DNA of 64,000 nucleotides from Bradyrhizobiaceae bacterium Ga0074131 (GTDB lineage: Bacteria > Pseudomonadota > Alphaproteobacteria > Rhizobiales > Xanthobacteraceae): positions 124,001-188,000 of the forward strand of contig LNEC01000010.1 in NCBI GenBank assembly GCA_001464035.1, written 5' to 3'. Both the position numbers and the translations under genes were made by a program. Below the pieces are notes generated by a model. That model saw nothing but the letters and a program-made list of their open reading frames with translations. It was not told where the DNA came from and searched no databases. This document shows, in pieces, positions 7,746 to 15,489 of this stretch (positions within the stretch are counted from its first letter, which is position 1; every line of letters starts with the position of its first letter).

Positions 7746-7961
7746 TCAGCTACAGGAGAACCGCTTCACCGAATGCTTGGTGACAAAACCGTAGCCGCAG
7801 GTATCGCAGGTCCAGAGATAGCTGATGACGTTTTCCGACAGATAGGCGGAGCCCTCCGCGGCAACCATGGAATCGGCGCAAACGGGGCAGCTCGGTAGAT
7901 CGCATCCACGCGGGTCGGGGTGACGAGCGACGGTCGACAGGACTTCAGCAACTGCTGGCAT
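7746..7961 (-). CDS. Small zinc-ribbon protein (71 aa)
   Basis: The ATG at 7961 follows a strong AGGAGGT SD (6-base gap), which rules out a longer in-frame start at 8072. The product has two Cys pairs, CPVC and CDTCG, with aromatic spacing (YLWTCDTCGYGF), a zinc-ribbon or rubredoxin-like knuckle. There is an additional CDLPSC segment upstream and a C-terminal KRFSCS. It is cytoplasmic, has no export signal, and converges on tgt with 29 bases between stops. The function is unknown; such proteins may bind RNA or act as regulators. Confidence 0.75.
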   Translation of the reverse strand: MPAVAEVLSTVARHPDPRGCDLPSCPVCADSMVAAEGSAYLSENVISYLWTCDTCGYGFVTKHSVKRFSCS

Positions 7962-8181
7962 CGTGACCTCCTTGCGATCTGGACGAACGTTAGCATACCC
8001 CAATTCGTTTGACGTTGCCGCAACACAAATGCGTTGCTTTTGCGATATCTGGCGACGTGCTCCGTGTCGCAATGCAGCGAAATTGCAGCGCCGGATTTCG
8101 GCTTGCGCACGGCAGCAACCTGTCCGTATTGAAGGGGGAGGTTAGAACTTTTCACACGTTGCTGCCACAGGAGTTTTTGTC

Positions 8182-9159
8182 ATGGACGCGCCGTCACCCA
8201 CGAGTGCAGTGCACCGTCCCGGCCGGGGCCGGGTTTTCGACTCGATCGTCGACGCCATTGGCGATACGCCGATCGTGCGTTTGCGCAAACTGCCGCAAAC
8301 GCACGGGGTGCAGGCGACCATCCTGGCTAAGCTGGAGTACTTCAATCCGGCCGCCAGCGTGAAGGACCGGATCGGGGCGGCGATGATCATCGCCATGGAA
8401 AAGGCCGGACTGATCAATGCCGATTCCGTGCTGATCGAGCCCACCTCCGGAAATACCGGGATCGCGCTGGCCTTCGTAGCCGCTGCCCGCGGTTACCGGC
8501 TGAAGCTGGTGATGCCGGAATCGATGTCGATCGAACGGCGCAAGATGCTGGCGTTCCTCGGCGCCGAAATCATCCTGACGCCGGCGGCGCAGGGCATGAA
8601 GGGCGCGATCGCGACCGCGGAGGAGCTGGTGCGAACCACGCCCAACGCCGTGATGCCGCAGCAGTTCAAGAACCTCGCCAACCCCGAAATTCACCGCCGC
8701 ACCACCGCGGAGGAAATCTGGAACGACACCGGCGGCAGTATCGACTACTTCGTCGCCGGCGTCGGCACCGGCGGCACCATCACCGGCGTCGGGCAGGTGC
8801 TCAAGCCCCGCAAGCCTTCGCTGCGCATCGTCGCCGTGGAGCCGGAGGAAAGCCCGGTGCTGTCGGGCGGCCAGCATACCCCACACAAGATCCAGGGCAT
8901 AGGCGCCGGATTCATTCCCGATATTCTCGACCGATCGGTGATCGACGAGATCGTCAAGGTCGATGGGCCCACCGCTATCGAGACCTCGCGCGCGCTAGCG
9001 CGCAACGAGGGCATCGCCGGGGGAATTTCCTCCGGCGCCGCGATCGCGGCGGCGCTGCAGATCGGCAAGCGGCCGGAGGCCGTGGGCAAGACCATTCTGG
9101 CGATTGTGCCGTCGTTCTCGGAGCGATATCTGTCGACGGCGCTGTTCGAGGGAATCTAG
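8182..9159 (+). CDS. cysK: Cysteine synthase A (O-acetylserine sulfhydrylase)
   Basis: CysK makes cysteine from O-acetylserine and sulfide using PLP. The 325 residues include IGDTPIVRL, the PLP lysine in [11 protein letters not shown], the substrate loop TSGNTGIAL, the phosphate-binding [10 protein letters not shown] loop and [10 protein letters not shown] near the end. The N-terminus has about 15 extra residues before the usual [12 protein letters not shown]. The preceding 220 bases (7962-8181) hold no gene. A BrnA-like gene starts two bases after its stop, so the pair is co-transcribed. The segment [21 protein letters not shown] is CysK-like rather than cystathionine beta-synthase-like. Confidence 0.95.
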   Translation: MDAPSPTSAVHRPGRGRVFDSIVDAIGDTPIVRLRKLPQTHGVQATILAKLEYFNPAASVKDRIGAAMIIAMEKAGLINADSVLIEPTSGNTGIALAFVAAARGYRLKLVMPESMSIERRKMLAFLGAEIILTPAAQGMKGAIATAEELVRTTPNAVMPQQFKNLANPEIHRRTTAEEIWNDTGGSIDYFVAGVGTGGTITGVGQVLKPRKPSLRIVAVEPEESPVLSGGQHTPHKIQGIGAGFIPDILDRSVIDEIVKVDGPTAIETSRALARNEGIAGGISSGAAIAAALQIGKRPEAVGKTILAIVPSFSERYLSTALFEGI

Positions 9160-9161
9160 CC

Positions 9162-9401
9162 ATGGCGGATCAACCGAGACGGCCGCGAACGCTGAACGAC
9201 GCACGCACAGAGGCCGAAGCGGCCTTCAAGAAGACAACCACCAAGGTTATGGAGGCGCCGCCGAAGCCGGCCGTGCTCCCGGGTGTGAAGGAGCTGGTTT
9301 CGCTGCGGATCGATCAGGATGTGCTCGAACATTTTCAGGAAGGCGGCCCCGGCTGGCAGGACCGGATCAACGAAGCCTTGCGGAAAGCGGCGGGCAAATA
9401 G
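9162..9401 (+). CDS. BrnA-like antitoxin-family protein without a partner toxin
   Basis: A 79-residue protein. Its C-terminal part (VSLRIDQDVLEHFQEGGPGW and QDRINEALRKAAG) matches the ribbon-helix-helix DNA-binding region of BrnA antitoxins. The N-terminal 35 residues are basic and Pro-rich. BrnA normally follows and represses brnT, a small RNase toxin. Here the upstream gene is cysK, two bases away, and no brnT-like frame is visible on either side. It may have been recruited as a stand-alone regulator, possibly of the cysK transcript (inference). A strong terminator follows at 9422. Confidence 0.78.
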   Translation: MADQPRRPRTLNDARTEAEAAFKKTTTKVMEAPPKPAVLPGVKELVSLRIDQDVLEHFQEGGPGWQDRINEALRKAAGK

Positions 9402-9421
9402 GCCGCAGATCGCAAAGTTGG

Positions 9422-9447
9422 GAAGCCCGGCGCGAGCCGGGCTTCTT
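9422..9447 (+). terminator. Terminator of the cysK operon
   Basis: GAAGCCCGGC (9422-9431) and GCCGGGCTTC (9436-9445) form a perfect 10-bp stem with a GCGA tetraloop, followed by TT. It lies 20 bases after the BrnA-like stop. Confidence 0.8.
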
Positions 9448-9475
9448 GCTGGATTCGATGTCGTCGACCAGACAA

Positions 9476-10903
9476 TCAGCGGCGGAACATGCCGCCCATC
9501 ATGCCACCGACCACGCCGCCGACGAAGGCTGCGCCGGCGGGATCCCCGCCGCTTCGCTGCGGCTGCTGCTGTTGTCGCTGTGGCTGTTGCTGTTGCGCGC
9601 GGCGCACCGGCTTTTTCTCCTCGGACTCGGTCGAGGCGGTCGGGGCGGTCGCGACGATTTCCGTCAGCAACGCCTTGTGCTGCAGCCTGTTGAGGTAGCC
9701 GCTCTGGGGATAGCCGCGCGCGGCCTGCCAGCGCGTGATCACCGAACGGGTAGCCTCGTTGAACGTGCCGGTCACCTTGGTGTCGAAACCGAGGCCGTTG
9801 AGGCGGCGCTGCACGTCGCGGCGCTGTCCCTTGTCGAGGCCGATCTGGTCTTCCGTGGTCTGGTTGGCTTCCGCGTCAAACGTCTTGGGATCGATCCCGG
9901 AGGTCAGATTGCGGGTCGCCGCCGCGGCACCATCCTGCAGCGAGGCAATCCGGGCCTGCGCCAGCGACCTGAACTGACCGTTCGGGTAGGTGGCGAGATA
10001 AGCGTTGAGCTCCTCGGGCTTGTTGGATTCCCGCACCGAGCGCCAGAACTCGACCTCGACCTCCGAACCCTGGGATGCCGATGCAACGACCGGGCCAGAG
10101 CCCGCAGGCCCCGCAACAGCCGCCGCAGGGGCCGCGGCCGGATTGAGATAGACCGTGCCGATCAGGTTGGTGTGTCCCCAGGGCAATTGCCCCTTGTTGG
10201 TTTCCTCGTTGACCTGGGCGCGGACCTTGGTCATGGCCTGCTGGATCTCGACGCCTGGTGTCGTGATGTTGGCAATCAGCGCGCGCGTAAACGGGCTGTT
10301 GGTGCCTTCCTTGCCGTCAAGCGCGGTCTGCCCGGGTCCGGTAGCGAAGGCGATCAGGGTGCCTTCGCCGGATTTCATTTCCGCAAGGCCGGTCTGCACG
10401 TTGACGCTGCGGGTCGCGGCATTCGACTTGATCTTGGCCGCGAATGGGTTGTCGCGGCAGGCGTCGAGGAAGACCAGCTTGACCTTGGCGTCGCCCATGG
10501 TCTGCTCGAGCGTCAGGTCGATATTGATTGCGGAGCCGAGCTTGACATCCATCTCGGATTTTATGTCGGCGTCGACCGGCAACAGATAGTTCGTGCCGCT
10601 GATGGCGATGCCGTGGCCGGCGTAGAAAAACAACGCGACGTCGGCGCCTTGCGCCTTCTTGCCGAATTCGAGCAGCCGTTCGGTCATCTTGTCGCGCGTC
10701 AGATTGGTGCCTTCGACGACCTCGAAGCCGACGTTGCGAAGCACGCTCGCCATCGATTTGGCATCGATCGCAGGGTTGGGAAGCGGCTGAACGTTCTTGT
10801 AGGTGCCGTTGCCGACGACAAAGGCGACACGGCGGTCAGCCTTGGCCGAATGGACGGAAAATGCCATGCAAATCAGCGAAAGAACAATGGTGAGATAGCG
10901 CAT
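9476..10903 (-). CDS. Exported caspase-like (C14) protein with peptidoglycan-binding-like domain
   Basis: The 475-residue product starts at the ATG at 10903, after GGGGGAT. A signal peptide (1-22) is followed by a caspase-type domain: DRRVAFVVGNGTYKN, catalytic His97 in FFYAGHG and catalytic Cys149 in FLDACRDNP. This dyad is intact. A variable Ala-rich stretch and a helical repeat (EFWRSVRESNKPEELNAYLA) follow. Next comes a PG_binding_1-like segment, RRDVQRRLNGLGFDTKVTG to LTEI. The tail is Gln/Pro-rich and ends in Gly-Met repeats and FRR. Metacaspase-like proteins cleave after basic residues; the target here is unknown. A CRP-like palindrome lies upstream at 11060. Confidence 0.88.
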   Translation of the reverse strand: MRYLTIVLSLICMAFSVHSAKADRRVAFVVGNGTYKNVQPLPNPAIDAKSMASVLRNVGFEVVEGTNLTRDKMTERLLEFGKKAQGADVALFFYAGHGIAISGTNYLLPVDADIKSEMDVKLGSAINIDLTLEQTMGDAKVKLVFLDACRDNPFAAKIKSNAATRSVNVQTGLAEMKSGEGTLIAFATGPGQTALDGKEGTNSPFTRALIANITTPGVEIQQAMTKVRAQVNEETNKGQLPWGHTNLIGTVYLNPAAAPAAAVAGPAGSGPVVASASQGSEVEVEFWRSVRESNKPEELNAYLATYPNGQFRSLAQARIASLQDGAAAATRNLTSGIDPKTFDAEANQTTEDQIGLDKGQRRDVQRRLNGLGFDTKVTGTFNEATRSVITRWQAARGYPQSGYLNRLQHKALLTEIVATAPTASTESEEKKPVRRAQQQQPQRQQQQPQRSGGDPAGAAFVGGVVGGMMGGMFRR

Positions 10904-11059
10904 CTGAAATCCCCCGGTGGAATCGCGCGACGTTGGGAGCAACGCATTGGAACAGACTATACGAAAAAACCACGCTTCGTGTCGAAAATCGGGACGTCAT
11001 CCGATTTGAGCGCCCCCGTCGCCGATAGGTCACAGTAATCAAGTGGCCGACCGCCTTGC

Positions 11060-11073
11060 GTGATCTAGATCAC
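11060..11073. promoter_or_regulatory. CRP/FNR-like palindrome
   Basis: GTGATCTAGATCAC is a perfect 14-bp palindrome that fits the CRP-type GTGA-N6-TCAC core. It lies 157 bases upstream of the caspase-like gene and 45 bases after the permease stop, so the caspase-like gene is the only gene it could control by position. Confidence 0.45.
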
Positions 11074-11117
11074 AATCTGACCCGGCCAAGAAAATTGTCC
11101 ACTCCGGTTGTGGCCGG

Positions 11118-11996
11118 TCAGGACCGAACCGGCGCGACACCCGGACCCGCCGTCTTCAGATTCAAGAGATTGCCGGCGAGGATCAGTGACGCACCCAGCA
11201 CGGTGAACATGTCCAGCCGCTCCGAATAGATCAGCCAGCCGGCGGCGGCGGTCAGCGGAACGCGGAGAAAATCCATCGGGATCACGACCGTCGCATCGGC
11301 ATGCAGCATCGCGCGGGCCATGCAGTAATGGGAAAACGTGCCGCAGAAGGCGATCACGACGATCCAGCCCCAGGCCCAGGCCGACGGCCAGACCCACACA
11401 TAGATCGCAGGAAAAAATCCGGCCGCGGACTGTACCACCAGCATCCAGAAGATGATCGCCAGGGTATTTTCGGTGCGGGTCAGCGACTTCACCATGGCGA
11501 TGGAGATGCCAAATCCGACCGCTGCCGCCAGCGCGATCAACTGGCCCGGATTGATCTCGCCAGTCGAGGGACGAACGATGACGACGACACCGACCAGCCC
11601 GAGCACGATCGCGGTGATCTTCCACCCCGTCATGCGCTCGCCGAGAAAGGCGACGGCCAGGATCGCGGTCCAGATCGGCATGGTGAACTCGATCGATACC
11701 ACCTGGCCGAGCGGAATCAGCGTCAGCGCGAAGAACCAGCCGAGCTGGGCGCCATAGTGAATGAGGTTGCGCGAAACATGCTGCAGCGGCCGCGAGGTCT
11801 TCATCGCCGCGAAGCCGCCGTTGATCCGGATCAGCGGGTACAGCATGCAGAAGCCGAGGATCGAGCGCACCTCCATGATCTGAAAGACGTTGAGCTCGCG
11901 CGTCGTCTCGCGCCCGGCCACCGCCACGATCAGCATCAGGGCGAGCCAGCCCGCCATCCACAGTGCGGCCCTTGGTATGGAAGGCGTTCGGTCCAT
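11118..11996 (-). CDS. DMT superfamily (EamA-type) permease
   Basis: The 292-residue protein has about ten hydrophobic segments arranged as two EamA repeats. The first runs from LWMAGWLALMLIVAVAG to VVVIVRPSTG, and the second from PGQLIALAAAVGFGISIAMV to LDMFTVLGASLILAGNLL. It probably exports or imports a small metabolite across the inner membrane; the substrate cannot be told. The start at 11996 gives a short charged N-terminus (MDRTPSIPRAA); upstream in-frame codons lack an SD. It is divergent from the RidA-like gene at 12195. Confidence 0.88.
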   Translation of the reverse strand: MDRTPSIPRAALWMAGWLALMLIVAVAGRETTRELNVFQIMEVRSILGFCMLYPLIRINGGFAAMKTSRPLQHVSRNLIHYGAQLGWFFALTLIPLGQVVSIEFTMPIWTAILAVAFLGERMTGWKITAIVLGLVGVVVIVRPSTGEINPGQLIALAAAVGFGISIAMVKSLTRTENTLAIIFWMLVVQSAAGFFPAIYVWVWPSAWAWGWIVVIAFCGTFSHYCMARAMLHADATVVIPMDFLRVPLTAAAGWLIYSERLDMFTVLGASLILAGNLLNLKTAGPGVAPVRS

Positions 11997-12194
11997 CTTC
12001 AATTGATTGCCAGGCCTGCCGCGCCTGTGTCGAGCGCCATACGGAGAGGGCAGGCCGGTATCGACGACCCCGGCCCGGTTTGCAACGCGCAAATATGCCG
12101 GGGCAGTCCTGCGCCGCGCCAGGAGAATCGGGGTGGGAGAGCCGGCGCGATCGGTGCTAAGGATCGTCGGAAATCATTCCAAAGGAACCCGCTG

Positions 12195-12593
12195 ATGCTC
12201 ACTTTGCAACCGGCCGAATGGTCGAAACCACGCGGCTTTTCGCACGGCGTCGCGGTCGATGGCCCCGGCCGCTGGGTCGTGCTGGCCGGTCAGACCGGCG
12301 GCGACGAGAAGGGCGACTATGCGCCCGACATGGCCGCGCAGACCGGCACGGCGCTGCGCAGGGTCGTCAAGCTGCTCGGCGAAGCCGGAGCCGGACCAGA
12401 GCATATCGTTCGCCTGACCTGGTATCTGACCAGCCGAGATGAATACCAGGCTGCGGGCGCGGGTATCGGCGCCGCCTGGAAGGAGACCCTCGGGCGAAAC
12501 TTCCCGCCCTCGACGCTGCTATATGTCTCAGGCCTGGTCGATACGCGCGCCAAGGTCGAAATCGAAGTCACCGCGTTCGTACCGAAGGCCTGA
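12195..12593 (+). CDS. RidA/YjgF family protein
   Basis: A 132-residue RidA-like protein. RidA deaminates reactive enamine/imine intermediates made by PLP enzymes. The GRWVVLAGQTGGDEKGDY segment and the C-terminal PPSTLLYVSGLVDTRAKVEIEVTAF follow the family pattern. The usual catalytic Arg lies in an RxxxEIE-like context, here DTRAKVEIEV. The ATG at 12195 follows AAAGGAA, which decides the start. A 66-residue unknown protein follows 11 bases later, probably in the same transcript. Confidence 0.9.
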   Translation: MLTLQPAEWSKPRGFSHGVAVDGPGRWVVLAGQTGGDEKGDYAPDMAAQTGTALRRVVKLLGEAGAGPEHIVRLTWYLTSRDEYQAAGAGIGAAWKETLGRNFPPSTLLYVSGLVDTRAKVEIEVTAFVPKA

Positions 12594-12604
12594 GGAATCC
12601 GACG

Positions 12605-12805
12605 ATGACCAAACGATCCACGTCCGCGGATTTTGTGACGGCTTTCGCCACTGGCTGGCCCGAGAACCAGCCCGATATCATGGTGCTCTCGCTGACCACC
12701 CAGAACGGCGTTCAGGATTTCGCGCTCAACAAGGACCAGGCCCTGCTGATCGCCAAGACCATGACCGAGACGGCCGCCCGGTTGGCCAAGCCCACGACCA
12801 GCTAG
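12605..12805 (+). CDS. Small conserved-looking protein, function unknown (66 aa)
   Basis: A soluble 66-residue product (MTKRSTSADFVTAFATGWPE...TAARLAKPTTS) with no signal peptide or membrane segment. It has a GAGGAAT-type SD before its ATG and starts 11 bases after the RidA-like gene, indicating translational coupling in an operon. No motif is recognised. Codon usage is like its neighbours, supporting a real gene. Confidence 0.65.
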   Translation: MTKRSTSADFVTAFATGWPENQPDIMVLSLTTQNGVQDFALNKDQALLIAKTMTETAARLAKPTTS

Positions 12806-12852
12806 CGAGACGGGTTGGCAGTCCGTCAGGCCGGCCGATCGCAGCGGCGTGC

Positions 12853-13416
12853 TCAAATGCGGGTCAGCGAAATGGATGTGACCCGGAATGCGCCTTCGGA
12901 TCTGATCACGACCGTCTGCTTGTTGCCGCGCGTGGTCAACGCGATATTCGCGGTGAACGTGGCCGCGCTGGCGACCACCTGAAAACTGCCGGCGCTGCCT
13001 CGCCCCTCGAGGTTTCCGCTGACGTTGCGGGTGGCTTCGCTCCAGGTTCCGGACAGCGATTTGCCTTGCGCGATGACATTGCTCGCGAGATTAAATTTGT
13101 AGCTGTCGCTGGCGCAGGTGAGGGTCTGGTTGAGGCCATTGCCGTCAACGCGGACAGCATAGGTGGCGCGGCATCGGATCCGTTCACTGGAGCCGTCGTC
13201 CAGCGTGATGGTGCCTCCACCGGACCAGTTGCCGGCCATGCCCGTGAAAGCCCCCGACTGCGCATGGCTCGCACTCCCGGGGATTAAGGCTATAAAAAAC
13301 GCGACAGCTGCGAATAGCAGCGGTCGCGCTTTGACGAAGATGGCTGCCGTTGGATCTGGTCTACTGACGCGATGCTTCCCATCGACCACTGCACGGAACG
13401 CCTGCGGATGCACCAT
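12853..13416 (-). CDS. Secreted beta-rich protein of unknown function
   Basis: A hydrophobic segment (RPLLFAAVAFFIALIPGSASHA) acts as signal peptide. It is followed by a Gly-rich, probably beta-barrel domain (GNWSGGGTITLDDGSSERIR, LTCASDSYKFNLASN, LSGTWSEATRNVSG). The start is uncertain. ATG 13416 follows GGGGAAG but puts about 27 residues before the hydrophobic core; GTG 13389 is an alternative. Either start overlaps the end of the upstream gene (stop at 13361), so the two are translationally coupled. Both proteins are exported and may work together. The family appears restricted to this bacterial group (impression, not a search). Confidence 0.65.
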   Translation of the reverse strand: MVHPQAFRAVVDGKHRVSRPDPTAAIFVKARPLLFAAVAFFIALIPGSASHAQSGAFTGMAGNWSGGGTITLDDGSSERIRCRATYAVRVDGNGLNQTLTCASDSYKFNLASNVIAQGKSLSGTWSEATRNVSGNLEGRGSAGSFQVVASAATFTANIALTTRGNKQTVVIRSEGAFRVTSISLTRI

Positions 13417-13723
13417 TCCACTTCCCCGAACCAGTCTTGCCGTTGAGCTGACCGTTCGCATATGCACCATTGATGGATACCCGCACAAGTCCCTCTCGTC
13501 CGACCTTGCCGGAGACGGGAGCGCCACCGGCCGATACCTTGCCGTCCGTCACCACCAGGGTGGAACTCGTGGTCGGCTGGCAATCGCCGGATTTTGTCAC
13601 GACCGTCACATTCCAGAGCCCGTCATAGGCATTGGTGTCGGCGGAGGCGGGTGCCGCGGCCAGAGCGCCTGCAGCGGTGAAAGCGAAAGCGAAAAGCGCG
13701 GTACCAATGCGGTTGGGGCGCAT
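13361..13723 (-). CDS. Small secreted protein (120 aa), function unknown
   Basis: A signal peptide (1-28, ending ASA in PASADTNAYDG) precedes a mature domain of about 92 residues with a two-Cys pattern (KSGDCQPT and GVPCSGRW). It has WNVTVVTKSGDC and NGKTGSGKWNGASAG repeats typical of small beta-barrel periplasmic proteins. Its end overlaps the start of the 12853 gene, so both probably form one operon transcribed from upstream of 13723. The function is unknown. Confidence 0.72.
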   Translation of the reverse strand: MRPNRIGTALFAFAFTAAGALAAAPASADTNAYDGLWNVTVVTKSGDCQPTTSSTLVVTDGKVSAGGAPVSGKVGREGLVRVSINGAYANGQLNGKTGSGKWNGASAGVPCSGRWEASRQ

Positions 13724-13904
13724 GAATCAGATCCTCGATATGTGTGATGATGCGGCTTATTCAGCGACAATGTGTTCAAAGTGTGCTGCGCTGCGACAAC
13801 ACGAAATGTTCCCTCCTTGTCAAACACTTGCTCATCGATCGGTTCCAGGCGCGGAACGCGCAAATTGAATAAAATCGAGGCAGCACAGCCCCGCCGGTAT
13901 CATA

Positions 13905-14495
13905 TTACTTCGGCAGATGGGGCGCGCTGGTGGCAAATTGCTCGTCCTGCGGCTTGGCTGGCAGCGAATGATGGGCTTTGGCATAGTCGATGACCTCACC
14001 GAGCAGCTTCTGGCCGAGCGGGGCCAGCACGCGCTCCCACAACTCCCGTGCGGTTTCGCCCTTTCTGACGAAGCACCATTCCTGAGCGGCGATCGCACCG
14101 GCATCCATGCGGTCGGCGAGATGGTAGACCGATCCGCCGGCGATCGGATCGCCTTCGCGGATGGTCCATTCCACCGCCGCGATGCCGCGGTGCCGGGGCA
14201 GCAGCGATGGGTGGTAGCCGATACCCCCGAGTTTGGCGGCTGCCAGCGCGTCCCTGCCGATGCGAGCATGGCTATGCGCGGTCACGATCAGGTCGGTGCC
14301 CTCAGCGATTTCCGGGGCGGCGACGAGCTTTGGATCGGCCTGCACGGCGACCGCGATGCCCGCGTCACGGGCGGCTGCGGCGAGCCGGTCCTCGGCGTCG
14401 GCGACGACGACCCGTGCGACTTCGACGCCGCGCTGGCGCAGCATGTTGAGTGTCGTCACGCCGAAATGGCGTGAGCCGACCAAGGTGATCCGCAT
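13905..14495 (-). CDS. Stand-alone formyltransferase-domain protein, catalytic Asn replaced
   Basis: A 196-residue protein containing only the N-terminal formyl-THF transferase fold shared by Fmt, PurN and ArnA. The hallmark loop reads IGYHPSLLPRHRG, where active enzymes have N-x-H. His and the distal Asp (VYHLADRMDAGAI) are kept but Asn is Gly. The start MRITLVGSRHFG at 14495 is the normal beginning of the fold; an in-frame upstream start at 14555 is unlikely. It lacks the tRNA-binding C-terminal domain of Fmt. It could act on another amine (sugar nucleotide or amino acid) or be a non-catalytic folate binder. The role is unknown. Confidence 0.78.
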   Translation of the reverse strand: MRITLVGSRHFGVTTLNMLRQRGVEVARVVVADAEDRLAAAARDAGIAVAVQADPKLVAAPEIAEGTDLIVTAHSHARIGRDALAAAKLGGIGYHPSLLPRHRGIAAVEWTIREGDPIAGGSVYHLADRMDAGAIAAQEWCFVRKGETARELWERVLAPLGQKLLGEVIDYAKAHHSLPAKPQDEQFATSAPHLPK

Positions 14496-14711
14496 GATGT
14501 TTGATCCGTCTCGAGCAAGGCCTCCCGTCGATAACACTTCGCTGCCGTCTGTCACGCCGGCCGCACCGGTGCGACCGGGTTATCAACAGGACGAGCAGCG
14601 GCTGTGTCATGGAAGCGGGTCGCAAAAAGACCATTGAAGGCGGCTTGCATGGTGCGATGCCCCGGGATTACGCTGTCCGCATTGCAGACAGGGCAGCATT
14701 TGGAGTTTTTC

Positions 14712-15059
14712 ATGCAAAGACTTTCCTTGATCGCGGCGACCATTGCCATGATGTCCATGCCGGCTGGCCTTGTGCTGGCCCAGACCACGCCAAGCGGCGG
14801 GGCGGCGCCGGCCACCCCAGCGCCGGCGGCCACGGCTCCGGCGGCGACGCCGCCGGCCGCAACCACCTCCACGGCGCCTGCCGCGAAGACGGACACGTCC
14901 CCGACCGAAACGGCGAAGCCCTCGAAAAAGAAGGCCGCGAAGAAGATGACCCGGCAGCAGGAGATCGACAAATCGATCGACAGCGGCACTGTGCCCGCGC
15001 GCTATCGAAGCTCAGTGCCGAAGGAGTACCACCATTTAATACCGTTTGATAAGCGGTAG
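14712..15059 (+). CDS. Secreted Ala/Pro/Thr-rich basic-tail protein (115 aa)
   Basis: A signal peptide (MQRLSLIAATIAMMSMPAGLVLAQ) leads into a low-complexity Ala/Pro/Thr stretch (about 30-70). A Lys cluster (KPSKKKAAKKMTRQQEID) and a short ordered C-terminus (GTVPARYRSSVPKEYHHLIP) follow. It is probably a periplasmic or cell-envelope linker protein. The ATG at 14712 fits the signal peptide; an in-frame ATG at 14604 would bury it. The function is unknown. Confidence 0.68.
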   Translation: MQRLSLIAATIAMMSMPAGLVLAQTTPSGGAAPATPAPAATAPAATPPAATTSTAPAAKTDTSPTETAKPSKKKAAKKMTRQQEIDKSIDSGTVPARYRSSVPKEYHHLIPFDKR

Positions 15060-15153
15060 CCCGCACGTTCAGGCGCGGGCTCGCGGCCGCCTGTCATTCG
15101 GAAGTTGCGGAACCTGGGGATAGGTGGCTGCACTTTGTAACAAGGCTGTCGAA

Positions 15154-15411
15154 ATGCCGAAAAAGGGAATCACCGGCCACGACGACTGGGTCGTCACCGA
15201 AGCGCTGGCAACCGCACTGGTGGCGCTGGAGCAACTGCCGCCTGCGAGCCAGCCGCGGCCGCACATGGAGGACATCAGGAAGCTCTTGCTCGCCGGATGC
15301 CAGCAAGGGACCGTCACCGTGCATCTGGCCCAGGCCAAGTGCCGGCTGTTTCCCGACCGCGATCCGCTGGCCATCTATCGGGAATACGGTCTGGAAGACG
15401 GGCAAGCCTGA
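15154..15411 (+). CDS. Hypothetical cytoplasmic protein (85 aa)
   Basis: A small soluble protein beginning MPKKGITGHDDWVVTEALA, with a helical core (ALATALVALEQLPP, MEDIRKLLLAGC) and CRLFPDRDPLAIYREYGLED near the end. An earlier in-frame ATG at 15124 would add ten residues; the 15154 start is preferred because the product then begins with a compact conserved-looking segment. No motif is recognised. Confidence 0.58.
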   Translation: MPKKGITGHDDWVVTEALATALVALEQLPPASQPRPHMEDIRKLLLAGCQQGTVTVHLAQAKCRLFPDRDPLAIYREYGLEDGQA

Positions 15412-15489
15412 ACCAGTCCGCCGCGTCGCAGCGCCTGTCCGTTCCACTGCTGCGCGTGCGGTTCTGGACCAGCCTGAGTAAGCCAGAGC

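Noticed and set aside
9104..11038. A 644-codon open frame on the plus strand across the caspase-like gene
   Set aside because: It is the GC-rich antisense shadow of cysK's end and the caspase-like gene, with Arg/Gly-rich composition and no motif.
14575..14590. TTATCAACA as a DnaA box
   Set aside because: It differs from the consensus at a key position, stands alone, and there is no replication gene or AT-rich unwinding region nearby.
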